Assembly (NCBI RefSeq): GCF_000143415.4
Contig: NW_003314267.1
Span: 224,041-288,040 of the forward strand
Origin: Selaginella moellendorffii
Taxonomy: Eukaryota > Streptophyta > Lycopodiopsida > Selaginellales > Selaginellaceae
Direction of reading: 5' to 3'
Length of the DNA: 64,000 nt
Of this stretch, positions 10,242-21,503 are shown piece after piece (positions within the stretch are counted from its first letter, which is position 1; every line of letters starts with the position of its first letter). The notes under the pieces are model-generated. The model was not told where the DNA came from, did no database searches, and saw nothing but the letters and a program-made list of their open reading frames with translations. Position numbers and translations under genes: made by a program.

Positions 10242-10474
10242 CTGAAATGAAATGTGTCAGCATAAAAAATGGTACAAGTCAATTTTACCATCTACAATAT
10301 TAGCGAATGTTGCTCCCGATGGTCGTTGAGAGGGTTTTGGTCGAGGAAACGTGAAGGGCGGAAATACTCTCCTCTGCAATGTGGGGTCAATCGCATCTGA
10401 TGGCGTGTGGGCACATGCCATTTCAGCTGTAGACTCTGGTACAACTGGCTCAACAGTGGCATGGGGTGGTTCCG

Positions 10475-10496
10475 ATGGCGTGTGATCACACGCCAT
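10475..10496. repeat. 22-bp palindrome, perfect copy inside an exon
   Basis: The half-site ATGGCGTGTGA is followed directly by its exact reverse complement. Further copies in element A are near 10400, 11707, 11898, 12039, 13529, 14806, 14866, 14943, 15751, 16685, 17301, 17399, 17569, 17604, 17676, 19515, 19570 and 20911. The consensus half-site is ATGGCRTGWGG. Confidence 0.85.
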
Positions 10497-11697
10497 TTCA
10501 GCTGGTGCCTCCGTTGGCAAAGTGGACATGACCGAACAGGCAGCAAGGGCGGTGTAGGGAGGTTCCAACGGCGCGTAGTCAGACGATTGGGCACACGTTG
10601 AGTCCGTTGGAAATGAGGATACGACCGGCTCGGCGGCTGGGGCGGCCTCATGTGGGTCCAATGGCGCCTGGTCACCGTTAGTTGGATACGTGGACAAGAT
10701 TGACTCAGTGGTATGGGCAGCATCAAGTGGAGCGTGGTCAGCTTGCTTGGCGTTGATATGGATAGTAGCCTCCACCAGCTCTGATGACTCTTGCAGCCAA
10801 GTAGAGTCCACTGGCGGATCCATATGCATGTCCAAATATCTCCCTTCGATTGAGATGGTATCCTCCCGTGCTACTAAAAACAAACTCATTAGCACATTGT
10901 ATCGACTATACTGTATTTACCATCAACTGCTATTGAGGAACTAGGACCGATATCACTTGGGCGCACTGCTGATTCTGAAGGATTGGACATACGTTTTGAC
11001 CCTTGCTTGGCACTATCCTTCCTCGACACTAAAGGCTAGAGTTTGTAAATTCAACTGAATAATCTCTACTTACCATTTGCTCTGCGACCTACATGGACAA
11101 TGTTAGAAATGGTAAAAGGTTAGGAATGGATGTACTATTATTTACCTGATGGTTTGTCTTGTATGACCTTCCTCCGTTGCTCTTTGGCCACCTCAGGCTG
11201 GCCATCATCGTCATCATCGTCGTTGTCGTTATTGTGATCGTCACCATTGTGAGGACCATCCAAGTCCTCTTCGTCCTCCTCTTCTTCGTCCTCCTCTTCT
11301 TTGTCCTCCTCTTCGTCCTTCTGCTCTTCCTGCTCATTATCTTTCTCTGGCTCCTCATCCCCCTCCTGCATTTCTTCCATAGGCTGCTCAGGCTGGATGG
11401 CTTGTTCTTCCAGGACCATCTTGGGAAAATCATCTGGCCGAGTCTCCATCTCAAAATACAAGACATCCATAGCCTGTTTTAGTGCGTCACCTAGGACCGT
11501 ATCCTCACCCGACTGTCTTAACATGGTTTCTGCACGTTCTTGCACCCTTCGAAGACGACGAGATGAGAAAAACGTGGCCCTGACTTGAAAAGCATCCCTC
11601 ATCCATTGTACCTCTCCATTGAGATTGGGGAAGGGGAGTCCGCCATAGGAATCTGAGTCATGAGGTGGTGACTGCCTGCTTTCACTCAGCCCTTGAT

Positions 11698-11744
11698 CTG
11701 CAATGAATGGCATGAGCACACACGCCATAACCGCGAGGCATTAC
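11698..11744 (-). repeat. Tiny intron carrying the 22-bp palindrome
   Basis: On the minus strand GTAATG...TTGCAG bounds 47 nt whose centre (11707-11728) is the imperfect palindrome ATGGC....GCCAT. Comparable introns with a palindrome lie at 11889-11937, 12028-12065, 13518-13571 and 14751-14989. Joining the neighbouring exons keeps a continuous frame. Confidence 0.6.
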
Positions 11745-14700
11745 CTATCATCTTTTCGTTGCCCTTCTTCCTTTTCAAATCAAACGCCTCTGATCTCGAC
11801 GACTGTCCAACGTGCTTTCGCTTTTTATGACCACTGTCAGTTTGAGCTTGGCTGGTGCTTGCCTGTTTTGCCTTTGAAGAAGTTTCTCCTGCAAGGAATG
11901 GCATGAGACCACACGCCATTGCAAATATAATTTGTACCTCCTTTTTTCCTATTGCTTGTCTGTTTGTCCTTCTTCGATGCGCCACCAGTGTGCTTTTCAG
12001 TCCTCGTGTCTGAATATTCACAACGATCTATAATCAAAATGGCATAAGGCCTCACGTGACCTTACCTTGTGCAGGTTGTGAGCTCGGCCCAACATGGGTA
12101 TCTTCAACATTAGCTGTTAACGCCGTTTCAGCATCTGGGGGTGGCCACGCTCCTGCATACAGAGCTTGTGAGATAACATTTAAACTTAAAGTGTGTACTC
12201 ACCAGGTTCACAGAGAAGATTTGTTTTTCTTTAGCAACTTTAATTATATGCTCCATTGAAGTCACCTCTTCAATGGAGTTTGTCACCGCAACACACGGGA
12301 CACTCTTGAGTAGTGCGGCTCGAAAGAATAGTCCGCCGCAGTTGTACTCGACAACGCATTTGCCCGGAAGCAGGTGACCCACCCGCTATTGCGTTGAAGA
12401 CCCAGCTGAGCATTTCCCATGCTGCACCTGGAGCTTTCTTTGGATTCGAAAGCTCCATAGCTGTCTTCAGTTCCTCAGGCATGGGTAAATTGACCTCCCT
12501 CAGATCAATTCGATTGGCCTTGTCGAACGAAGCTGGGAAGTCACTCCAGTCCCACTCTGTTGCAGGACCAATAACAAGGGCGAGTGTGAAGATGCGGACA
12601 TTCGTCGGTATCTTCTTCTTAGCCATTATCCCATGGATCTCCCGCATCTCCTTGCCTTTCAACCGAGCCTTCACCTCGTTCAAGGCCTTCCAGAACTTGT
12701 GATAGGATTCGGAGTCGTAGATCATATAGTGGACTGAAGATTCCACCTCCGCAAGTCCCACCATTAAGTCAATGATGGAGCTGACTTCGTCTGCATGAGT
12801 GATTTCCTCGTTTGTGAAGTCCATCACACAAAAGATGTTCTTGACCTGCTCATCTCCGCGGGAAACGATGCTCCTCCACCTTTGATCCTCATCCGAATTC
12901 AAGTATACCCGGTAAGGTTCTCGATAGGCCTCTGCTGCGGGGTCGAGCTGTTTCTGAAGCCGACGGTCGACATCAATCTTAATGAAATTTGGATACTGAT
13001 CCAACTTCTCAGCTTTACTTTTCGTGGCATCCCGCAGCAGATCGATGAACTTGGGGGCCCCCTTCATGTACTCGTCGATGTCTTCATTTGACAACTCCAG
13101 CGCTTCCATCATCTCTTGCGTGGTGTCGGTGCTCACCCTCTCCACGGCCACTTGCTCGAAGATCCAATCCTTCAATAGCGCACGAGCTCTCAGAGTCGTG
13201 CACAAGTCCTCGTATGTCACAATATGGCCGGGAGTCATTTTGGTCTTGTTGAAGACTACCTCACCACGTAGAAGAGCATTAGCCACTGTCAGAAGGTCGT
13301 CGTCGTCTAGAGACCGCAAGAAACGCAAGGCATTGAGCTTCAAATCATTGGGCTTCCGGCCGTCCTCCACACCCATTGAGTTTGGCAACTCCCCGTCATG
13401 GTACCTCCTCAGCACATCTACCCATTTGTCAAAAACAACTTTTGTGGCGAGTAGAATGTTATGGATGCTGAGTGTGTCATTGACCCCTAGTGTTTTCGAG
13501 AGAAGACTCGAGAATTCCTGCAATGGAAATGGCGTGAGGCCACATGCTATGCCACATGCAACGAGGCTTACCTGCCAGGCGCTAGTTGCTAGTGCACGTC
13601 CTTGTCCTGGTTTTTGTGGCTTCTTCAGTTGAACCCAGAGCTTCCGTGTTCGTGCCAATGTCTCGTGCAGACCCGATTTGTAGCACGTTTCTTGCTTGAC
13701 ATTCTGCGCGTGGGAGATGTATATGATAGATCGGAGGGGCGAGTTGCCTTTTATCAGGCGGACAACTCTTGTCTTGAAGACTTTCTTCACCTCCTCGCCC
13801 ACCATAATATCCACAACTATCTCTTGCATCGCCAAGCTAGAATGCTGCCCGGAGACGGCATAGAACCGGATGTTCTAATCGTCCAACACCTTCCTATTGA
13901 TCAAGTCTGGAAACCTCGTCTCGCCCTTCATTGTTCGGTAGTAGGGGATCACGTCTGCGATGTCGGGTGTTACTGGACTTGCCAGCATCTTCTGCTTCAG
14001 TTTCTCCACCCACTCATCAGATACTAGCCTATGGTTGTATTTGCTTTGGATGTCGATACGGCTCACGTCGATTGTATATACTTTGTTGGAATAGTAACAA
14101 GTACTATTATCTGCAACGATTTTTGCTGCCTCTTCTTGCTCTTTCTGCTCTTTGCGGCTCTTCTTTTTGGTGGGTGTAGTGTTTGAACCCGAGGCAATGG
14201 CATCACTGAGTAGCTTCTTTTTTGGAGCAGGAGAGTCGGACGTCGGCTTGAGCTTGACCACCCTTTTCTGCTTCGAGGTAGTTTCCAGATCGACCCCCTT
14301 CCCCTTTGCTTCGCGAACTGGAGTCACTCTCAACGGCTCAATATTGGAATATAGTTTTTGAACATCGCCGTAGGTGAGGTCCGTGGATTCCATGAGATCT
14401 TCATAGACCCGCAGCGTCTTTGAAATTGTGGGCCTCCTGGACAACCTCTCCCGAGCTCCCTCTAGGAATTCCTCATAGCCGCTACCCCCCTCCAGGAAGC
14501 CGCTAGGATGTGCAAGGTGGATCTTGAAGGCAGACGCTGTCTCTACCACAAGTGCCAGTCCATATTCTTGCATGGAACTGCATGGAGTGTCTGTCACTTG
14601 GATGAGGATCCCCATGCATTCTTTTCTCCCACCATCTGTGTTGTACAGCCTCAGATCCTCGCCTTCCATCCCGAAAGTCCAACTGGTGAGCTCCTCCCCC

Positions 14701-16246
14701 TTCTCTGCATCCACATTGACAGTGGCTGGAAGAAGAACGCAATTCCTCGCCTGTTCAGAAATGCACAACAATTAGAGCTGACAGATGAAAAGCTAGTAGC
14801 TGGAAATAACGTGAGGCCACACGCCATTCACCACTGCATCAGATGTCTTGAGGCTGCATCCTAAGATGGCGTGAGGCTACACGCCATCTGTAACCGGACT
14901 GCACTCGAGAGCCCAATCGGTGCATGCCAATGTTGCTACTGAATGGCATGTGGCCTCATGCCATTTTCTACTTGGCCTAAAAGACTTACCATTTGAAGCC
15001 GAATGGAGGCGTGACAACCGGACTCGCTGGCGAATGTGCACTGTGTGTGCAGCGGATCGTAGCAGCAAGGCTACTCTGCCACTTACAGTTGGAGAGTGGC
15101 GCTGAAATCTCCCGGGACGCCAAGTGGGCTGCGTGTGGGTGGCGGAGTGGGCGGCGGAGTTGGCGGCGAAGTTACAAACTGGGTGTGTCTTGAAGTGGAC
15201 GCCGATGCACACGAGCGCGATGCGAGCGCGAGTGTGATGCAAGCGCGAGTGGACGCCGATGCACACGAGAAACCTGTAGAGAAGTGGGAGCGCGATGCGA
15301 GCGCGAGTGGGAGTGCAATGCGAGCGCGAGTGTGCGAGCGCGAGTACGAAGCAAAATGCAAAACCTAACCTCACACGCGCGAAATGTCACGACGGTTGGT
15401 AATCCCGCCACGTCATCATTTCTCGGACTTGGGCGCCACCATTAATTTCTGGATCGGCGCGCGCATGCGTGAAATCCAAAAGAAATCCGCAACGTCATCA
15501 TTCCTCAGACTGCATGCACGCGAAATCCAAAAGAAAGATCATGATTGGGATATCATTTAATACCCTCGCTATATTTATACCATGCATGATTGGATATTCC
15601 AAAGCATCTTGTATTTCCAAAAATGCCAGATGTTCAGCTAAATAAATTGTCAGAGGATTTGATGTGACGTTCAAGCATGTGGGCTCATGCAATTTTGATC
15701 CCAAAAAATGCACCAAAAAATGCTCGGCGTCATCTGGCGTTATCTCTTGAATGGCGTGGGGCCGCATGCCATTTTTAGGAGCACATAGGAGTATATTCCT
15801 AGAATATTCTGACACACGCGAGATTGTTTTGAGTTTCCTGGAGATCCAACCGTTAGATCGCAACCAGATTTTACAAAATGGTATACAATGTCCTTGTTGA
15901 TGACCCTGCAAAGAAGCATCTAGATCGGACACCACATGAGACCACACGAGCCTTACAATGTTTCAGGGGCATTTGCCATAGATCCGACCGTTATTTTGCT
16001 CCAAGATTCTACAGTTTGGTGTGCATTGACCTTTCCATCGACACTGCAAAGGGACATCACAATCAGATGCGGGATCACAAGAAACCAACTTCACTAACTC
16101 TGGTTTCACCAAGATCTACGTAAGGAATTATGAAATGAAAGGACCCTCTCTATTGAAATGTGTTTATGGTCCTAGGGGCATTGTGACATATCAAAGGATT
16201 TTGCATCAAGTTCTGTATTTGCATGTTTATCAAGCTACTGAATTGC

Positions 16247-16278
16247 TAAACCCTAAACCCTAAACCCTAACCCTAAAC
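16247..16278 (+). repeat. Interstitial telomere-like tract
   Basis: Three TAAACCC-type units plus a variant unit lie in tandem, the plant telomere repeat on its C-rich strand. The same place in copy B (about 41297-41318) has a shortened version. Confidence 0.85.
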
Positions 16279-17398
16279 ATGTGGCAAATGCTGCGTGAAG
16301 AAAGATGCCCTTTCTGGGTAAATGCTGTAAGAGGCAGATGCCGAGCAGATGTATCTCAGGCTAGCGAAGGGGACAAACGAAAGCTAGCTATAAACATGAC
16401 GGGATGCAAATAGATTACTAGGCTGGTCCTGCGAAAATCAAAAACCATAATTGAAAACATTGAAAATGCAAAAAGAAAGGTTTATAATATTTTTGAATTT
16501 TAAGCAACCAAAGGAATGTAAGTAGGGCATCTGTTTGTAAGTTTAAAAATGCCTCAATCACTTAAATTCCCAAGTAAATAAAGCTGTTTCTATTTTTGGT
16601 ACAGGTAAACTTTATAGCGTGTGGGCTCATGCAATTTTGAACCCAAAAATGCACCAAAAAATGCTCGACTAGCATTATTCTTTGAATGGCATGTGGCCTT
16701 ATATTGCCATAAATGGACGTACACACACAGCATAATTATTCCTTTACACGGCAAATAATCTTGGTGCGGATCGCTGACATGGCATGGCAAAGTTCGAATC
16801 ACTGACATGGCACAGCTGGATCGAGGCAAGGACATGATGTGACAAAGTTCAACCTCCGACAGCAAAGTCTAGAAGCTACTCCGTTTGAAATTTGTCAGAG
16901 GAATCATAAGATCTGGTTTGTCAGAGGATTTGATGTGACGTTCAAGCGTGTGTTATTTTTGAATTCTCGAACTCATTCCTAGGTCTATCATTTTTGTGCG
17001 CCGTGTTCTTGGTTCCGCTGAGCGCAGTGAGCGCTGCTTGTGTAAGCGGCGTTGTGAGCTATGGTTTATGCGTCTACAAGCGGTTGCGGCATTGCGAGCG
17101 CCATTGCGAGCGGCAGTTTATGCGAGTGGCAGTTTGTGCGAGCGGCACTACGAGCAGTTGCGGTGTTGCAAGCGGCGCTACGAGTAGTTGCGGTGTTGCG
17201 AGCGGCACTGTCTTTGGTGTGGCTACCGCTTCCTTTTGATATTCGGCACTTGTGCTTCCTGGTATGTTCACCATGGAATGGTTTAGGACCACATTTAGAA
17301 ATGGCATGAGGCCACATGCCATCTTGGGCCCTTGCAATTTCATGGCTAGCGTATTGTCATGTATGTTTTTACTTGCCTGCAACTGTGTGTATATCAAG

Positions 17399-17590
17399 AT
17401 GGCATGAGGCCTCATGCCATCTTTGGCCCCTACTAGCCTATTGCCATATTCCTTTTGCCTTGCTGCAACTGTATATATTTTTGTATGGGTGACTAGTCAC
17501 ACACACAAAAATATATACAGTTGCAGCAAGGCAAAAGGAATATAGCAACAGGCTAGCAGGGGCCAAAGATAGCGTGAGGTCTCATGCCAT
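17399..17590. repeat. 192-bp near-perfect palindrome (potential cruciform)
   Basis: The two 96-bp halves are inverted copies with only a few mismatches. The centre is the ACTAGT between 17494 and 17495, inside the perfect GTGACTAGTCAC. Each outer end is itself a copy of the 22-bp palindrome. There is essentially no loop. Copy B keeps the structure at 42015-42206. Confidence 0.9.
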
Positions 17591-17614
17591 TAGTGGTACC
17601 ACTAATGGCATGAG
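17581..17614. repeat. 34-bp perfect palindrome overlapping the end of the 192-bp one
   Basis: CTCATGCCATTAGTGGT is followed directly by its exact reverse complement. It shares 10 bp with the right end of the 192-bp palindrome, so the two cruciforms would be mutually exclusive. Confidence 0.88.
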
Positions 17615-17769
17615 GGCTCATGCCAATTTTGTGAATGCGAAATTTCACGTGGGTGTCAATAGCATGTTTGAATAATGGCATGTGGCCTCATGCTATTTGG
17701 TATGTTATGATTTAGGCCATTCTCCAATCATTTTTTGTATGGTCTTAACTTCTTTTCTGCACTTTCAGA

Positions 17770-20700
17770 ATGGCCTTCAGGGTTGGGGAAAAGGTTTACA
17801 TTTTGAATGGTGGGAAGAGAGTTGCAAAAGGGACCCTTGTGTCTATGGATCGGAACTTTGTTATACACTGTCAAAGGCTTGGGGAAGGCAATGCTGCTGT
17901 ATCAGTAGAGACTGTCTTCGATGGGAATGTGGTCGCTATTGAACGAGGAGAGATGGTCGTCAGGGTAAATGTTGTTGTTGCCTTGAAAAATCTGCAGAAG
18001 AAAGCAGATGTTGGGGACAGCGCAAGTGCGACGCATGTTCCCTCCGTGGATCTTAAGAACCGTGCTACATGGATTCAGGCAAAGGTGTTTCTAAACAACC
18101 CCGAGGGGGAGGTGGTAGCTGAGGGCTTAGCCACAGTTGTCGATCCAAGAGATGCGGTTGCTAATCAAGAATTGGGCTGGGATGATATTGGAGTTGCGAT
18201 TTTAGAGGTTGTTGACACAGAAGAAAACAATCTGACTATTGGAAGCATTGTGCGGTGGAAATTGAGGCATTTAGTGTTTGAGAATGTGAAGGATTCACAA
18301 TCAAACACCACTACAACTAATGACAGAACATCTCTTCATGGGAAAAGAAAGTACACCTTCCTACAGCACAGCCAAAGGGATCTGAGCAACGAACCGAAAA
18401 GTCAGAAAATGGCGATGGAGGTTCGAATGGTCTCGACAGTTGCTTGTTGCAAGAGGAGGTGCTGTCAACATGCTGATTGGGATGCTATTGAAGAGGAGAG
18501 AGCAAGATACAAGACATTGTCCTGGAAGGCAGCTTGCAATTTTGTGTATGAGGCATTACGGTCATCTGTTGATGCTTCAGAACATCAGGTGGGGGGCATG
18601 GTCTTCCAGAGGGGTTTGGTCTGCATGAAGGCATGGAGAATTATTTATGGAGTCCCTCGAAGCACATTCTACAGAATCAAAACTGAGTTCGAGGAACAAA
18701 GGGTTCAACAGGCAGTCCATGGGAACGACGGTACGCACAAAACCAGGGGTCATGTTGTATATGGAGAGGCAATCTTCAAGAGGTTTGTCGAGACATGTAG
18801 CGAGTAGCAACCACATAAAACACGCCTCTTGGAAGATGGAACACGAGACACCCAACGAGTTCTCCCTTCCATGTATACCGAAGGGGCCATATTGGAAGAT
18901 GTGAATCGGGAACTCCAGAGTAATGGCTACAGGAAGCTGAGTCAATCTAGATTTAGTAGATTGTGGAGCAACAGGTTCAGGGATGTGAGTATAGGAAAGT
19001 ACTCCAGCTTTTCAAAGTGTGACGAGTGCATTGCTATCAAAATGGCTTTGTCGAAGAATTCTTGCAGTGCTCAAGAGCGAGAGACGTTGGTTAGAAGGCG
19101 GCTCGACCACAACATCGAGCAGAGAAGCTGCAAGACTGCATATTGTCATAACAGGATTCTCTCCATGGAGAGACCTGACTCTTACCTCTGCATCATCCAT
19201 GACAAAATGGACCAGAAAAAGACGTGCTTACCTCGACTCAATCCTGCCCCCAAGGCAATCTCTTCATCCATGCAGCTGCCTGTGTCTCTGTTTGGCATAA
19301 TCGCTCATGGGCATGGTGCCCAGAACTATGGGAACTTCTTTGTACCTCTATGGGGTGGCGGGGGTGCAAACATGATGATTGCGTCCCTAGCAAAACACTT
19401 AAGGTCTCTGCAAAGTGCGCAGACTGAGCTGAACGGCCAACCCTTGCATAAGGCCCTTGTCGATCGAACCCCATACAGGGTTCAGCTGGAGGAGGAGCAA
19501 AGGCTTGCAGTATCGCGTGGGGCCCCATGCCATCCCAGTGAATATGTTGGCCGTCAGATTGTAGGGTTATCACGTGAGGCCTCATGCCATTCCGACGAGG
19601 CTGGTCGCCCGGTGAATGCACAGCCTCATCCAAACAAAGCAGAATCTCAAGGAAGTTCTTGCGGCCGATGTGGCCTTCCACCCCATCTTCTGCTCCAAAC
19701 AGACAATGCTGGCAGTGAGAACAAAAACATGTACGTCTTCGCGTGCTTGGCGATGCTTGTTGCCAAAGGCATATTTGAAACGGTTACACTTGGCTTTCTC
19801 ATGGTTGGGCACACTCATGAAGACGTCGATGCCATGTTCAGTCACCTGGCAGAGTCCCTCCGGCGATCCAATGTCCTCACCCTCCCACAACTCTACGATG
19901 AATTCCAAAATTGCATCAAAGGCACTGTTGAAGCTGCACTTGTGACAGAGGTTCCAGACTTTAAGGGGTTTGTAAAAGGCTACATCAGGGACGGATCCGA
20001 AACGCTGATTGGCCACTCCAAGCCTCTTCAGTTTCATTTCAGCATGCGTGACGGTGCTCCAGTGATGAGGTACAAGATGAGAGAATGGGACATAGTGTGG
20101 CTGCCAGTGGATGGCATTGAACTCTTCAAGAGAGATCCCATAACTGGGGAACCTATGATTCCTCAGGGTTCCCCACGGCCGATGCACCCGGATGGACTCA
20201 AAGACCAGGAAAGTATAGTGGCCGGGATTAGACAGCATATTGCCTTCTGGAAGAGGGGGTTGGTGTTTGGTGGAGAATCCTATTTTAAGAGGTGCAAGCC
20301 TTTGCTCGAATACTGGGAGAAGATTATATCTGCTATCCAAAATGGGCCGGTTGTATATGAAGAATTGGAAGAGTCCTTTTGGCCAGAACCCAGAGCACCA
20401 GATAGTAGCGGAACAATGTCCTCTGGAAATGCAGTGACAGATAACGATGTTGAGGATCACTATTGTGGGCCGAGGAACAAGAAGCCGGATTCAGCATTCA
20501 ATCCAGTACAGGTCTGCAAAGGAATGGTCGTGCTTGTCAGACCCAGTAATAAAAAACAAATGATATGGGTGGGGCGCTGCATCACTGATGCAGAGGAGGA
20601 CGCGGAAACTAACTCCTTCAATGTAACTGTGGAGTGGTTCAAGCCAAGTTCCGGATATACGAAGGATTGCCTAGAAAAAAGATGGGTGCTGAATCCAAGG

Positions 20701-20911
20701 GATCCCAGCATGAGCATATCGGTGGATAATGTTGTGCATGGTTGGATGCGGAAGCAGAGTGCCACCATCACCTTGCCAGACCATGCAAGAGATGCAGCAA
20801 GAGCATTCATAACCCGGGTTCAAGGTGAGATTCATTAATATTCCTTTACTAAGTTTCTAATGTATTTTATTTCAAGGTGAACAATCCGAATCTGAATCAG
20901 AGGAGGCATGA
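17770..20911 (+). CDS. Transposase-like gene of copy A with internal UAG and a short terminal exon
   Basis: From ATG 17770 the frame runs to a TAG at 18805-18807, then stays open in the same frame to 20838. The part after the TAG has no ATG until 18871, so it reads as one protein. Part one has two related modules (VAKGTLVSMDRNFVIHCQRL and VAEGLATVVDPRDAVANQEL) and the start of a helical domain. Part two has SKCDECIAIK, then DDE-type candidates: HDKMDQ (D125/D128, counted from 18829), TDNAGSENKN (D292) and VGHTHEDVDAMF (D332/D334). These resemble plant DUF7869-type, Sola-like sequences. A GT-AG intron at 20825-20876 (52 nt) would replace the last codons by GEQSESESEEA, stop at 20909-20911. Two palindromes at 19515-19592 lie in frame and may be intronic (for example 19510-19557). 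Confidence 0.75.
18805..18816 (+). promoter_or_regulatory. Candidate stop-codon readthrough site UAG-CAA-CCA
   Basis: The in-frame stop is followed by CAACCA, which fits the CAR-YYA context that promotes UAG suppression in plants (established for tobamovirus replicase genes). The flanking protein sequence reads on without a gap (ETCSE, stop, QPHKTRLLEDG). Copy B has the identical UAG-CAA-CCA. Confidence 0.5.
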
Positions 20912-21503
20912 TGGCATGTGGCCCTTTGCACTAGTATATCTTAATACCGGTCTGAGAAATAGAATGGCATGTGCCCTCAGGCCTTTTACTAAATCACCTT
21001 TGAAAGAAATGCAAACCTCTATGTCGTAAAAAAAAGGTACTAGAGAAATTCCTTAATAATATGAATGTTATTTAGTTTCATGAAAATACACTAAGGGTCA
21101 AATGAGTTAAATGACTTCTCCAGACTAGCAATGCCTCTTGCTACACCTTCACAATTAGATTCGTTAGAAAAAGATAACATTGAATAATATCTAAATGTTC
21201 TCACCATTAAGTTATATGTCTGGCTAATAGGAATGACGTTCATCTTGGAAAGCTCACCACACGCTCAATGAACAAACAAATAGTGTGTGCGCGCATGCCA
21301 TCGCTCTTCTTTAGCTTCAGATTCGGCTTGTTCACCTTGACAATGAGATTTATTATACAACCAGATGGACTCAGTCTGGACACAAAGTCACCGCGCTAGT
21401 CACCATGCCCCAGATATGTCTAGCCCCTGGACAAAAAACATATAATTTCACGTCATTTTCAAATACTTGAAAATTTGTACTTAGTCCCATTTTACTGAAT
21501 AAA

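Larger units (their letters stand above)
9379..14750 (-). pseudogene. Copy A multi-exon gene: ParB-like GQH domain, methyltransferase-like segment, acidic region, FCP1-like phosphatase (broken)
   Basis: Exons inferred from GT/AG sites and phase, in coding order: 14750-13572, 13517-12203, 12152-12066, 12027-11938, 11888-11745, 11697-11146, 11088-11074 (15 nt), 11028-10921, 10873-10289 and 10241-9379. One earlier exon probably ends at 14990; the true start was not found. The first exon has KKKSRKEQKEQEE and VSGQHSSLAMQEI, a GQH signature like ParB-type domains. The second ends in a segment resembling SAM-methyltransferase motif I in copy B. An acidic E/D run (near 11220-11350) and Pro/Ala repeats precede an FCP1-type HAD domain. 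Copy A has a Gln-to-stop change at 13875-13877, an 8-nt deletion near 12365 and a 1-nt deletion near 12228, all judged against copy B. Confidence 0.72.
14990..17769. other. Long non-coding centre of copy A between the divergent genes
   Basis: It starts with a GC-rich stretch (15100-15340) of GCGAGCGCGAGTG-like units, probably 5' sequence of the minus-strand gene. An AT-richer part follows with a telomere-like tract, palindrome copies, a second GCGAGCGGCA-like repeat patch (17080-17210) and the large palindrome at 17399-17590. Open frames here are low-complexity. It probably holds both promoters. A possible 5' UTR intron of the plus-strand gene is GTATGT (from 17699) to TTTCAG just before the ATG. 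Confidence 0.6.

Noticed and set aside
11159-11482. Very hydrophobic plus-strand ORF that looks like a membrane protein
   Set aside because: It is the antisense of the acidic Glu/Asp-rich exon on the minus strand.
15096-15374. Arg/Ala/His-rich open frames in both strands near 15100-15374
   Set aside because: They arise from GCGAGCGCGAGTG-type repeats and differ by frameshifts between copies A and B.
18829-18870. Separate second gene starting at 18829
   Set aside because: The codon is TTG, not ATG. The frame is continuous with the upstream ORF across the UAG, and the first ATG (18871) lies inside conserved-looking sequence.
10400-20911. CRISPR-like array
   Set aside because: The repeats are palindromes at irregular, large spacing inside genes and introns of a plant element, with no equal-length spacers or cas genes.
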